DNA of 35,813 nt, taken from positions 1-35,813 of the forward strand of contig JBOGDQ010000116.1 in assembly GCA_050742975.1 (NCBI GenBank), read 5' to 3'. Positions 14,042 to 22,034 of the stretch are shown one piece after another (position 1 is the first letter of the stretch; every line of letters starts with the position of its first letter). The DNA comes from JBDTGE01 sp050742975 (GTDB taxonomy: Bacteria > Actinomycetota > Actinomycetes > Mycobacteriales > Jatrophihabitantaceae). The notes below the pieces were generated by a model. That model searched no databases. It was not told the DNA's origin and saw only the letters and a list, made by a program, of their open reading frames with translations. A program made the position numbers and the translations under genes.

Positions 14042-15733
14042 TCAAGTACACACGGCACCGTTCGCGGCTGAGCCGACCAGCTTGGCGTACTTGCCGGTGA
14101 CCCCGAAGTCGAGATGCTGCGGCAGCGCCTTCCAGTTCGCGCGGCGACGCTCGAGCTCGGCCCCGTCGACGAGCAGGTCGAGCGTGCGGGTGCTCATGTC
14201 CAGGCGGACGCGGTCGCCGTCCTCGACGAGCGCGATCGGGCCACCGTGCGCCGCCTCCGGAGCGACGTGCCCGATGCACGGGCCGGTGGTGCCGCCGGAG
14301 AACCGGCCGTCGGTGAGCAGCAGGACGTCCTTGCCGAGCCCAGCACCCTTGATCGCGGCGGTGATGGCGAGCATCTCCCGCATTCCCGGACCACCCTTCG
14401 GGCCCTCCCACCGGACGACGACGACCTCGCCGGCGTGCAGGTCCCCCGCGGCGAGTGCGTCCATGGCGGCCTGTTCCTTGTCGAACACCCGCGCGGTGCC
14501 CTCGAAGAAGTCACCCTCGAGCCCGGCGCTCTTGACGACCGCGCCGTCCGGGGCCAGCGAGCCGCGCAGGATGGTCAGGCCGCCGGTGCGGTGGATCGGG
14601 TCACTCATCGCGTGGATGATCTTGCCGTCCGGATCGGGTGGCGCGATGTCCTGCAGGTTCTCGGCGACGGTCCGGCCGGTGACGGTCAGGGCGTCACCGT
14701 GCAGCAGGCCCGCGTCGAGCAGAGCCTTCATCACGACCGGGACGCCGCCGATGCCGTCGATGTCGCTCATCACGTAACGTCCGAACGGCTTCACGTCTGC
14801 CAGGTGCGGCACCTTGTCGCCGATCTGGTTGAAGTCGTCCAGGTCCAGCTCGACGTGCGCCTCGCAAGCGATGGCCAGCAGGTGCAGGACGGCGTTGGTC
14901 GAGCCGCCGAGCGCCATGACGACGGTGATCGCGTTCTCGAACGCGGGCTTGGTCATGATCTGCCGAGCGGTGATGCCGGCGTCGACGAGGTGCACGACCG
15001 CCTCGCCCGAGCGCTCGGCGTAGTGGTCGCGGCGCGAGTCCGGCGCCGGCGGGGAGGCACTGCCCGGCAGCGACATACCGAGCGCCTCCGCAGCCGAGGC
15101 CATCGTGTTCGCGGTGAACATGCCCGCGCAGGCGCCCTCGCCGGGGCAGATCGCCTTCTCGATCTCGCTCACCTCGTCGCGGCTCATCCGGCCCGCGAGG
15201 CAGGCACCGACGGCCTCGAACGCGTCGACGATATTCACGTCCCGACCCTGGTAGCGGCCGGGCAGCGAGGTGCCCGCGTAGAGGAAGGCCGCAGCGATGT
15301 CCAACCGCGCTGCCGCCATCAGCATCCCGGGCAGGGACTTGTCGCAGCCCGCGAGCAGCACGCCACCGTCGAGCTGCTCGGCGCGGAACACCGTCTCGAC
15401 CGAGTCGGCGATCACCTCGCGCGAGACCAGCGAGTAGTGCATGCCGCCGTGGCCCATCGAGATGCCATCCGAGACCGAGATCGTGCCGAACTCCAGGGGG
15501 TAGCCGTCCGCCCCGCGCACGCCGATCTTGGCCTTCTTGGCCAAGCGGTCGAGCGACAGGTTGCAGGGCGTGATCTCGTTCCACGACGACGCGACGCCGA
15601 TCTGCGGCTTGCGCCAGTCGTCATCGCCCATGCCGACCGCGCGCAACATCCCGCGCGCGGCGGCCCGTTCCAGGCCGTCGGTGACGATCCCGCTGTGTGG
15701 CTTGCGATGCTCTCGAGGCTGCTGCGTGCTCAC
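14042..15733 (-). CDS. ilvD: Dihydroxy-acid dehydratase
   Basis: Iron-sulfur enzyme that dehydrates dihydroxyisovalerate or dihydroxymethylvalerate to the 2-oxo acids, the third common step of Val/Leu/Ile synthesis. 563 residues. Three cysteines placed as the cluster ligands are C57 (EITPCN), C130 (LAGCDKS) and C202 (GEGACAGMFTANTM). Further signatures are GSTNAVLH and DGRFSGG near the C-terminus, with the conserved serine. GTG start 15733, six bases after a -10-like TACTGT. It is divergent from the PH-domain gene. It has no leader peptide or attenuator of its own, unlike cimA and ilvB, so its control appears separate. Confidence 0.96.
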   Translation of the reverse strand: MSTQQPREHRKPHSGIVTDGLERAAARGMLRAVGMGDDDWRKPQIGVASSWNEITPCNLSLDRLAKKAKIGVRGADGYPLEFGTISVSDGISMGHGGMHYSLVSREVIADSVETVFRAEQLDGGVLLAGCDKSLPGMLMAAARLDIAAAFLYAGTSLPGRYQGRDVNIVDAFEAVGACLAGRMSRDEVSEIEKAICPGEGACAGMFTANTMASAAEALGMSLPGSASPPAPDSRRDHYAERSGEAVVHLVDAGITARQIMTKPAFENAITVVMALGGSTNAVLHLLAIACEAHVELDLDDFNQIGDKVPHLADVKPFGRYVMSDIDGIGGVPVVMKALLDAGLLHGDALTVTGRTVAENLQDIAPPDPDGKIIHAMSDPIHRTGGLTILRGSLAPDGAVVKSAGLEGDFFEGTARVFDKEQAAMDALAAGDLHAGEVVVVRWEGPKGGPGMREMLAITAAIKGAGLGKDVLLLTDGRFSGGTTGPCIGHVAPEAAHGGPIALVEDGDRVRLDMSTRTLDLLVDGAELERRRANWKALPQHLDFGVTGKYAKLVGSAANGAVCT

Positions 15734-15739
15734 AGTAGA

Positions 15740-15745
15740 ACAGTA
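15740..15745 (-). promoter_or_regulatory. -10 element of ilvD
   Basis: TACTGT on the minus strand ends six bases before GTG 15733. ACGACA, a partial -35, lies 18 bases upstream inside the start of the divergent gene. Confidence 0.5.
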
Positions 15746-15750
15746 AGGGT

Positions 15751-15756
15751 TACCGT
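15751..15756 (+). promoter_or_regulatory. -10 element of the PH-domain gene
   Basis: TACCGT ends six bases before GTG 15763 and lies only five bases from the divergent ilvD -10. The two promoters face away with overlapping upstream regions, so polymerase binding at one should exclude the other. Confidence 0.45.
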
Positions 15757-15762
15757 CTTGGC

Positions 15763-16260
15763 GTGTCGTCGGCCTCCCCCGAACCTGCCTCGCGGACGTT
15801 CCGGCTGCCCCGTTCGGCGTACCTGATCGTGCTGTTCCTGGTGTTCTGCACGGTGCCGCTCGCGTTCGGCGACGACGGCGTCCACACGGCCGACGACTCC
15901 GCGCGCGGATCCGGAATCTCCGGCGTCGAGATCGGGCCGCGCGCGTTGCTGCTGCTCATCCCGGTGGCGGTCGCGTTCTACATCGCGCGGACGGCGACGA
16001 CGGTGGACGCGTCCGGGATCAGGGTGCGTGCGCTGCTCGGGTCCCGCACCCTGGCGTGGAGCGAGCTGCGCGGCCTGTCGGTCGGCGAGCGCAGCGTCTA
16101 CGCGGTGGGCCTCGACGGATCGGTGCGACTGCCCTGCGTCCGGGTGTCCGACCTGGCCGCGGTGGCCGCGGCCAGCGGCGGGCGGCTGCCGGAACTGCCG
16201 GCTCCGAAGCCGAAGTTCGCACCGTCCCGCCGCCCGCCGCGCGGCACCCGCCGTCGCTGA
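15763..16260 (+). CDS. PH-domain membrane protein, CFP6-like
   Basis: 165 residues. Two hydrophobic segments (about 19-36 and 62-78) flank a short acidic loop with DDGVHTADDSARG. The C-terminal part from residue 79 is a small bacterial pleckstrin-homology-type domain: TTVDASGIRVRALLGSRTLAWSELRGLSV, ending in a proline- and arginine-rich tail (PPRGTRRR). The closest known relative I recognise is the M. tuberculosis low-molecular-weight antigen Rv3004 (cfp6), which also lies beside ilvB in that genome. Function unknown. It is convergent with the propeller gene, 14 bases apart. Confidence 0.78.
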   Translation: MSSASPEPASRTFRLPRSAYLIVLFLVFCTVPLAFGDDGVHTADDSARGSGISGVEIGPRALLLLIPVAVAFYIARTATTVDASGIRVRALLGSRTLAWSELRGLSVGERSVYAVGLDGSVRLPCVRVSDLAAVAAASGGRLPELPAPKPKFAPSRRPPRGTRRR

Positions 16261-16274
16261 CCGCTTTCCGCCGA

Positions 16275-17423
16275 TCAGGTCGTGGCAAGGCCTTCGGCTC
16301 CCGCCGCGTCGGCCACGATCACCGAACCGATGGGGCTCAGCGAGCCGTCGTGCCGGACGCGGAACTCGTCGAGGATGCCACCCGCGCCGGTCTCGACGTA
16401 CAGGTACCGACCGTCGCGGCTGATCGCCGGGTCGACGGTGCCGGGATCGGTCGTCGTCGAGCCGAGCACCGTCGGCGTGCCGGTGCGGCCCAGTTCCAGC
16501 GAGGTGACCGACGGGCCGCCGGGATTCGTCGTGAACAGGAACCTGCCGTCACGGATCACCCAGCACGTTCCCTTCTGCCCGGTGACGACGGTCGACACCG
16601 GGGTCAGTGTGCCGTCGTGCTGCAGCGTGAGGGTCGTGACCGCGGCCGGTCCGGCGTCGGCGACGATCACCTCGCCCCGGCGATCGAACGTCAGCGCGAA
16701 GGGCACCGCGCCCGCACGGACGTTGTGCACGGCCAGTGCTGACGGGGCTCCCCACCAGCTGAGGCCGAAGACGTCGATGCTGTTCGTGTTCGCCTTGGTC
16801 GTGACCAGCAGTTGCCGCCCGTCCGGTGAGAACGCGACCTGGCCCGGGGTCTGGGTGAAGTTGGTGAGCGTCGCGTCCAGGCCCAACCCACGGTTCCACG
16901 ACGGGACGCGGAGCAGCCGCGAGCCGAGGACGAGGTAGCCCTGGATCGAGCCGCCCTGCTGCGCGTTGAGCACGTACACCACGTCACCGTGCACCGCGAC
17001 GCTCACCGGAAAGGTGCCACCGGACGGCACGACCTGGCGCAGCTGCAGGCTGGTGCCGTCGACACCGAACACCGAGACCGTGTTGCTGCCCGCGTTCACC
17101 ACGTACAGCAGATGATGGCGCCCGTCGTACGTCACCGCGTCCTGCGATGCGGTGTGGTCGATCACCGACGTGGGCAGGACGCCACCGTCACCACCGGTCG
17201 CGTAGGTGTGCTGGTAGGTGAGGGTGCCGTCCGCATCCTGCCGGTACGCCGCCACGTGGTTACCGGACGTCTCGTCGGTCTGGACGAACAGGGCGTGGAC
17301 GCCGCCGCGCTGCCCGCGGTCGTGGTGGGCGGGTGCGGGGTGGGCGATGGCAGGTGCTGCAACCAATCCGGTGGCCGCGGTGGCCGCGGCGGCCAGGGCG
17401 CCAAGGCGGGTGATGCGCTTCAT
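16275..17423 (-). CDS. Secreted lactonase-type beta-propeller protein
   Basis: 382 residues. A signal peptide (MKRITRLGALAAAATAATGLVAAPAIA) precedes a seven-bladed propeller with repeats such as HLLYVVNAGSNTVSVFGVDG, GQVAFSPDGRQLLVTTKANTNSIDVF and AISRDGRYLYVETGAGGILDEF. These match the 6-phosphogluconolactonase-like (PF10282/YVTN) family. Export makes a role in the pentose phosphate pathway unlikely; surface binding or lactone hydrolysis are both possible. ATG 17423 is clear: AAGGAG lies five bases upstream. Unlike most first genes here, it has a real leader of at least tens of bases, which contains two ACGAAC motifs (near 17490-17520) that might be regulatory. Confidence 0.85.
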   Translation of the reverse strand: MKRITRLGALAAAATAATGLVAAPAIAHPAPAHHDRGQRGGVHALFVQTDETSGNHVAAYRQDADGTLTYQHTYATGGDGGVLPTSVIDHTASQDAVTYDGRHHLLYVVNAGSNTVSVFGVDGTSLQLRQVVPSGGTFPVSVAVHGDVVYVLNAQQGGSIQGYLVLGSRLLRVPSWNRGLGLDATLTNFTQTPGQVAFSPDGRQLLVTTKANTNSIDVFGLSWWGAPSALAVHNVRAGAVPFALTFDRRGEVIVADAGPAAVTTLTLQHDGTLTPVSTVVTGQKGTCWVIRDGRFLFTTNPGGPSVTSLELGRTGTPTVLGSTTTDPGTVDPAISRDGRYLYVETGAGGILDEFRVRHDGSLSPIGSVIVADAAGAEGLATT

Positions 17424-17561
17424 GTGTGCTCCTTCAGTGAGGACTACGTGGACAGGGCCGAGTCCTCTGAAGGGCACCGTTCGTTACGGCGGCGCGCGCC
17501 CACGTCCTTGGTTCGTAAGGGTTTGCCACATCGGGTCGGCGCTCCCGTGCAGGGCAACCGC

Positions 17562-18452
17562 CTAGCTGACGACGTTGGCCAGCGGCTCGTTCGCGGCGTA
17601 CCGGGCAAGCTGGTCCTTGATCAGCGTGTTCCCGCGCTGCTGCCACCCGTTCGTCCCTCCACCGACGTGCGGGCTGATCAGCACGTTCGGCGCATCCCAG
17701 AGCGGATGGTCGGCCGGCAGCGGTTCGGGATCGGTCACGTCGAGGAACGCGCCCAGCCGCCCTGACATCACCTCCGCGGTGAGCGCCGCGGTGTCGACCA
17801 CGGCGCCCCTCGCGACGTTCACCACGATCGCGCCGTCGTGCAGGGCCGCCAGGAACCGTGCGTCGACCAGCTGCTTGGTCTCGGCCGCCAGCGGCAGCGC
17901 GATGACCACCGCGTCCTGCTCGGGAAGCAGCACGGGCACCTCGTCCAGCGCATGTACGCCGTCCCGGGCCGATCGCCCGACCAGGGTGGGCTCCGAACCG
18001 AAGGCCCCGACGGCCGCCGCGATCCGCCGGCCTATGTCGCCCGCCCCGAGGATCAGGACCCGCTTGCCGTCCAGCCCATCGGTCATCCTCGGGTGCCAGT
18101 CGTGCGCGCGCTGCTGGTCGAGCAGGCGCGGCAGTTGGCGCACGAGGCTGATCAGACCGCCCACGGCCAGCTCCGCGGTCGAACCGCCGTGGACCCCTCG
18201 CCCGTTGCACAGCACCACACCTGACGGCAGGATCGACAGCCACTTCTCGAACCCGGCCGAGAGCAGCTGCACGACCTTCAGGTTCGGCATCGCGGCGAGC
18301 ACCGAACCGTCCAGTGCCCCGGGCTGATACGGCGCAACGAAGAACTCGACGTCCTCGATCCCGCTCGGCGGGCTGCCGGACCCGTCCCAGACGAGCGCCG
18401 GTTGCCCCAGCAGGTCACGTTCGGTCTCGGTCGGGACGCAGATGATCGGCAC
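17562..18452 (-). CDS. D-2-hydroxyacid dehydrogenase
   Basis: 296 residues, NAD(P)-dependent reductase/dehydrogenase of 2-hydroxy or 2-oxo acids. The dinucleotide-binding motif GAGDIGRR lies near residue 136, and the second domain has NVARGAVVDTAAL with the catalytic arginine, DVTDPEPLP with the acidic partner (E), and ISPHVGGGT with the catalytic histidine. It is short for a SerA and lacks the regulatory ACT domain of phosphoglycerate dehydrogenase, so a glyoxylate/hydroxypyruvate reductase-like role is more likely. GTG 18452 lies six bases after a -10-like TAACCT. Divergent from the lipoprotein gene. Confidence 0.88.
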   Translation of the reverse strand: MPIICVPTETERDLLGQPALVWDGSGSPPSGIEDVEFFVAPYQPGALDGSVLAAMPNLKVVQLLSAGFEKWLSILPSGVVLCNGRGVHGGSTAELAVGGLISLVRQLPRLLDQQRAHDWHPRMTDGLDGKRVLILGAGDIGRRIAAAVGAFGSEPTLVGRSARDGVHALDEVPVLLPEQDAVVIALPLAAETKQLVDARFLAALHDGAIVVNVARGAVVDTAALTAEVMSGRLGAFLDVTDPEPLPADHPLWDAPNVLISPHVGGGTNGWQQRGNTLIKDQLARYAANEPLANVVS

Positions 18453-18458
18453 GTTTCC

Positions 18459-18464
18459 AGGTTA
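18459..18464 (-). promoter_or_regulatory. -10 element of the hydroxyacid dehydrogenase gene
   Basis: TAACCT on the minus strand ends six bases before GTG 18452; there is no Shine-Dalgarno sequence, so the mRNA is probably leaderless. Confidence 0.5.
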
Positions 18465-18501
18465 TCTGCGCGCTCTCATGCTCGGCAGGCAGACTAGGTA
18501 C

Positions 18502-19704
18502 GTGCTGCGCCTTCGCCGTCCCGCTCTGGCGCTCGTCGCTGCCCTGCTGCTCGCGGGATGCGCGCAGGCCCGGGCCAGTGACCCGAACTGGAAGCCGCAG
18601 CACACGTTCGACGGCGAGGGACATGCCCCGTCGATCGCGCCGGTCCTACCGCCCCACCCGTCGCAGTCGCACGCGCCGTCCGGCGCGCCGACCAGCCCGG
18701 GACAGTCGCCGAGCTCCAAGAATCCGAACGGCGATCCCGCGGTGATCGCCAAGCACCTGTCCGCCCCGACCGGTCTCGCGTTGCTGCCGGACGGCACCGC
18801 GCTCGTCGGCGAGCGGACGACCGGGCGCATCCTGCGGGTCCAGCCGGAGCCGAACCAGCCGGTTCAGACGGTGCGCACGCTCACGGGGCTGAGCACGGCC
18901 GGCGGTGGCGGCCTGCTCGATCTCGCGCTGTCACCGCACTACGGGCAGGACCGGCTGATCTTCGCCTACCTCACCGCTGCCACCGACAACCGCGTCGTCG
19001 CATTCACCCTGACCGGCCCCGTGACGCCGGTGCTCACCGGGATCCCGCGAGGCGCCAGCGACAACGCGGGCCGCATTACGTTCGGCGCCGACGGCGACCT
19101 GTACGTGGGCACCGGGGACGCCGGCCGGCCGGCTGACGCCGCGAAGCTGGGCGTCCGCTCGGGCAAGGTCCTGCGGGTCACCGACATCGGCCACCCGGCG
19201 CCGGGCAACCCGTCCGCGACCTCGCCGGTGTTCACGTCCGGCCATCGCGCGGTCGCCGGGCTGTGCGTGGAACCCACCACCGGAAGCATGCTCGAGGTCG
19301 GGCCGGGGGCCGGCGCCGACGACGTCAACGTGCTGGTCGCCGGGTCGACCTATGGGTGGCCGCACCGGTCGATCGACGACCGCGACCCGCTCGCGACGCT
19401 GCCGAGCGTCGACGCCGGCGCCGGCGGGTGTGCCGTGCAGCAGAAGACCCTGTACGTCACCTCGCTCGACGGGCACGCCCTGCTCAAGGCGCCGCTGACG
19501 GTCAAGGGGACGTCGGTCGCGGTGGGCAGGTTCACGAGCGACCTCGTCAACAACTACGGGCGACTGCTGACCGTCGTCGCCGCGCCGGACGGGGCGCTGT
19601 GGCTGACCACGGCGAACCGGGACGGGCACGGCAAGCCCGTCCCGGACGACGAGCGCGTCATCCGGATCGTGCCGTCCGGTGGCGGCGGCTCGTCACCCGT
19701 GTAG
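18502..19704 (+). CDS. Lipoprotein with glucose/sorbosone dehydrogenase-type beta-propeller
   Basis: About 400 residues. The N-terminus is a lipoprotein signal, LALVAALLLAGC, with lipobox LAGC, so the mature protein is lipid-anchored on the outside. A Pro/Ser-rich linker follows, then a six-bladed GSDH propeller (PF07995-like): HLSAPTGLALLPDGTALVGERTTGRI, LLDLALSPHYGQDRLIFAYLTA, DNAGRITFGADGDLYVGTGDA, and DGALWLTTANRDGHG. Family members oxidise sugars with PQQ, but cofactor use is not shown here. GTG 18502 is chosen; GTG/ATG alternatives at 18442 and 18478 would only lengthen the cytoplasmic n-region. It ends 28 bases from the convergent cobU. Confidence 0.83.
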   Translation: MLRLRRPALALVAALLLAGCAQARASDPNWKPQHTFDGEGHAPSIAPVLPPHPSQSHAPSGAPTSPGQSPSSKNPNGDPAVIAKHLSAPTGLALLPDGTALVGERTTGRILRVQPEPNQPVQTVRTLTGLSTAGGGGLLDLALSPHYGQDRLIFAYLTAATDNRVVAFTLTGPVTPVLTGIPRGASDNAGRITFGADGDLYVGTGDAGRPADAAKLGVRSGKVLRVTDIGHPAPGNPSATSPVFTSGHRAVAGLCVEPTTGSMLEVGPGAGADDVNVLVAGSTYGWPHRSIDDRDPLATLPSVDAGAGGCAVQQKTLYVTSLDGHALLKAPLTVKGTSVAVGRFTSDLVNNYGRLLTVVAAPDGALWLTTANRDGHGKPVPDDERVIRIVPSGGGGSSPV

Positions 19705-19708
19705 GGCA

Positions 19709-19747
19709 CCTCAGCGCAGCCACTGCGCCTCCTCAGCGCAGCCGCTG
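19709..19747. repeat. 22-bp-offset duplication at the end of cobU
   Basis: CCTCAGCGCAGCC followed by A/G-CTG occurs at 19709-19725 and 19731-19747. The second copy encodes the cobU C-terminus and stop; the first is an out-of-frame copy just downstream. Confidence 0.7.
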
Positions 19748-20272
19748 TGCTATCCCGGCGGTGACCAGCCACACCTCGTCCGAGCTCGCCGCCAGCCGCT
19801 GGTTGAGCAGCCCGAGCACGTCGCGGAACAGCCGCTGCGGCCCGGCTTCCGGCGCCAGGCCCGAGCCGACCTCGTCGCTCACGGCCACAACCAGCCGCTC
19901 GGTGGCGGCCCATGCGCCCACCAGCCGGTCGACCTCCGCAGCCAGCCGGTCCTTGGCGTCCGGCTCCTCCGTCCACAGGCCGACCCGCTCCAGCAGCGTC
20001 GACAGCCAGTCGGTCACGCTGTCCAGCAGTACGGCTCCCTCGGTACCACCGAACACGTCTGCGACGCGCGCCAGTTCGACCGTCCGCCAGTGCTCGGGCC
20101 GGTGCTCGCGATGCCGCGCGATCCGCTCGGCCCACTCCGCGTCGTCCGGGTCGGAGTCGACGGTGACCACGAACTCGACCGCCTCCTCCTCCGCGAGCAG
20201 TGCTTCGGCGTGCGCGGACTTGCCCGAACGCGCACCACCCAGCACCAGCACGCGCCGGCCCGACTCGGTCAT
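19733..20272 (-). CDS. cobU: Adenosylcobinamide kinase / adenosylcobinamide-phosphate guanylyltransferase
   Basis: Bifunctional enzyme of late cobalamin synthesis: phosphorylates adenosylcobinamide and transfers GMP to it, preparing nucleotide-loop assembly. 179 residues, normal length. The P-loop GGARSGKS spans residues 12-19. RIARHREHRPEHWRTVE contains the histidine that takes the GMP, and LLDSVTDWLSTLL and VSDEVGSGLAPEAGPQRLFRDVLGLLNQRLA are typical. No other cob gene is visible in the window, so the pathway must be completed elsewhere. ATG 20272 is six bases after a -10-like TATAGA. Confidence 0.95.
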   Translation of the reverse strand: MTESGRRVLVLGGARSGKSAHAEALLAEEEAVEFVVTVDSDPDDAEWAERIARHREHRPEHWRTVELARVADVFGGTEGAVLLDSVTDWLSTLLERVGLWTEEPDAKDRLAAEVDRLVGAWAATERLVVAVSDEVGSGLAPEAGPQRLFRDVLGLLNQRLAASSDEVWLVTAGIAQRLR

Positions 20273-20278
20273 GTCTTA

Positions 20279-20284
20279 TCTATA
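20279..20284 (-). promoter_or_regulatory. -10 element of cobU
   Basis: TATAGA on the minus strand ends six bases before ATG 20272. No B12 riboswitch (no B12-box) was recognised upstream, which matches a leaderless transcript. Confidence 0.5.
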
Positions 20285-20383
20285 GCCCCTATTCGCACGG
20301 TGGCCTATCTTCCTCGCCGCGACGTCACAGGCAATATCACCAGCACCCCTGCCGCCCCCGGACGGTTCAGTGCAACCGGGCGA

Positions 20384-20893
20384 TCAGGCGGATTCGATCT
20401 GCCGCGTGCGCACCGCCTGCCGCAGCTGGGTGATGTTGTCGCGGAGCAGGTCCGAGATCAGCTCGTCCATCCGCGGATCGGCGAGAACCTCGAGCAGCAC
20501 TCGCAGGGTCGTCTCGCTCGCCTCGTCGATCAGCCGATCGTGGAAGGGGATCAGCCCGATGTGCCGCGTCGTGGGGTCCTCCTTGATCTTCTCGGCGACC
20601 ATCGTCTTGATCTCCTCGTGGTTCTCGCGCAGCGCATCGGCGATGTTGCGCGTGTAGTGGCCTGCCTGCAGCACGTCCGCCACCTCGTCCAGGACCGCGA
20701 TGGTGATCGGCCGCTTGATGACGTCGACCACCCGCTCCGACGCACGGTTGATCAACCGGACGACGAACGGCTCACGCAGACCCCGCCGGATCAGGGCTCG
20801 GCCGACCAGCGCGGCGAGGATCGCCAGGACGATCAGACCGAGGACGAGTAGCAGGACGAGCTTTGTGCTCAGTTGCGGCAGGGCAACGCTCAT
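20384..20893 (-). CDS. Membrane-anchored helical protein of unknown function
   Basis: 169 residues; no family recognised. One transmembrane segment (about residues 10-32, KLVLLLVLGLIVLAILAALVGRALI) is followed by a long, charged, helical cytoplasmic part with VVRLINRASERVVDVIKRPITIAVLDEVADVLQAGHYTRNIADALRENHEEIKTMVAEKI. The end (LLRDNITQLRQAVRTRQIESA) may form a coiled coil. ATG 20893 begins just before the membrane helix; upstream in-frame sequence reads as shadow of the preceding gene. It sits 37 bases after the propeller gene and may be the last gene of the same operon. Confidence 0.7.
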   Translation of the reverse strand: MSVALPQLSTKLVLLLVLGLIVLAILAALVGRALIRRGLREPFVVRLINRASERVVDVIKRPITIAVLDEVADVLQAGHYTRNIADALRENHEEIKTMVAEKIKEDPTTRHIGLIPFHDRLIDEASETTLRVLLEVLADPRMDELISDLLRDNITQLRQAVRTRQIESA

Positions 20894-20930
20894 GGGGCCC
20901 GATCCTGCCCCGTTCCGGCGCCGCGCGACA

Positions 20931-22034
20931 TCAGCCATGCCGTCGACGACGCAACACCATTCCGACGGCGAGGGCCAGCGCGCCGGCCCCCGCGAGCGCC
21001 CACCACCACCGACCGGCCCTCGCGCCGCGCCCGGAATCCGCGGCGGCTGCCGGTGCCTGCGTCGGCGACGACGTGGACCGCGGCGCGATCGGCGTGGCTG
21101 CACGGGCGGGCAGGGGCACCGCGTAGACGGCGGACCCGACGACCTCGGAGTCGATGAGCAGGCGCGAGCCGTCGAAGCAGATCCCCTCGCCCTGCGGCTG
21201 GCGGGGCAGCGGGATCCGCTGCGGCCTGGCCTCCAGCGCCCGCGCGAGGTCGCCGCCGGTGACCGTCCACAGGTACGCATCGGTGTAGGTCCGCACGACG
21301 AGCCGGCCACCGTCGCGAGACAGGTCGGCACCGGTCGCCATCAGCTGCCCGACCGGGGCGAACGGCCCGGGCGTGCCGGTAAACGTCAACCTGATCGTGC
21401 CCACCTTGTGCAACGTGTCGGTGGCCTGGGGGCTCGCCGGTGCGGCGAACACCTCGGTGTCACCCAGGATCGACTTGGTGAACACGTACGGGACCCCGGA
21501 CGGCGACACGGCCAGCGACTCGGCGTCGTGCGCACCGTCCGGATAGCGCAGCTGCCAGGTCTGCGGAGGAGCGGACGTCAACTCCACGTCTCGATCGGAT
21601 CGGGACACGCGTGGCTCGTCGACGCGGTAGATCTCGATCCGGTTTCGCGTCGCGGCGTTGTCCCCGATGTCGGCGAGCCACACGGACGGGGTGCCGCGCG
21701 CGTCCGGTGCCACCGCGATGTCCTCCCAGTCGACATTCCTCGCGCCAGGGACGTGATACGTAGCGAGCAGCGTGCCGGTCCGCCTGTCCAGCGCGAAGAA
21801 CCGCGCCGAGTCGCCGCTGTCGTTCTGGACGTAGACGACGTCCGGCGATGCGATCCCGACGGCGATCCCGCTGATCTCGTCCAGCCGGTGGTCGCCGAGG
21901 TGGAACAGCGGCGAGGGTTCGCTGGGTGCGCCGACGGCCGCCGTCGATACCGCAAGTAACCCGACGGCCACCATCATGATCAACTGCGACTTGTGGCTGC
22001 GGAGCGACCGCAAGTCGCAGTTGATCAGCCTCAT
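20931..22034 (-). CDS. Cell-surface beta-propeller protein with C-terminal membrane anchor
   Basis: About 367 residues. A hydrophobic export segment (MMVAVGLLAVSTAAVGA) near residues 20-37 precedes a propeller with LDEISGIAVGIASPDVVYVQNDSGD, VDWEDIAVAPDARGTPSVWLADIGDN and AHDAESLAVSPSGVPYVFTKS; acidic and Asn residues recur as in calcium-bound propellers. A Ser/Pro/Ala linker and a C-terminal helix (WWWALAGAGALALAVGMVL) followed by RRRRHG anchor it. Start 22034 is chosen because its ATG overlaps the DUF2332 stop as ATGA. The alternative ATG 21977, directly before the signal helix, would remove 19 residues that are encoded by a palindrome. Function unknown. Confidence 0.78.
   Translation of the reverse strand: MRLINCDLRSLRSHKSQLIMMVAVGLLAVSTAAVGAPSEPSPLFHLGDHRLDEISGIAVGIASPDVVYVQNDSGDSARFFALDRRTGTLLATYHVPGARNVDWEDIAVAPDARGTPSVWLADIGDNAATRNRIEIYRVDEPRVSRSDRDVELTSAPPQTWQLRYPDGAHDAESLAVSPSGVPYVFTKSILGDTEVFAAPASPQATDTLHKVGTIRLTFTGTPGPFAPVGQLMATGADLSRDGGRLVVRTYTDAYLWTVTGGDLARALEARPQRIPLPRQPQGEGICFDGSRLLIDSEVVGSAVYAVPLPARAATPIAPRSTSSPTQAPAAAADSGRGARAGRWWWALAGAGALALAVGMVLRRRRHG
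21977..22027. repeat. Perfect 17-bp palindrome over the propeller start
   Basis: TGATCAACTGCGACTTG (21977-21993) and its exact complement (22011-22027) enclose a 17-base loop. Its size resembles the palindrome at 7469-7523 (18-bp stem, 19-base loop). It lies between the DUF2332 stop and the signal peptide of the next gene, so it may be a terminator or a dispersed palindromic element captured in the coding start. Confidence 0.8.

Noticed and set aside
17478..17561. ECF sigma promoter before the secreted lactonase-like gene
   Set aside because: Two ACGAAC motifs occur in the leader, but spacing and a partner -10 did not fit any ECF consensus I know.
20273..20383. B12 riboswitch before cobU
   Set aside because: No B12 box or extended leader; the -10 lies six bases from the ATG.
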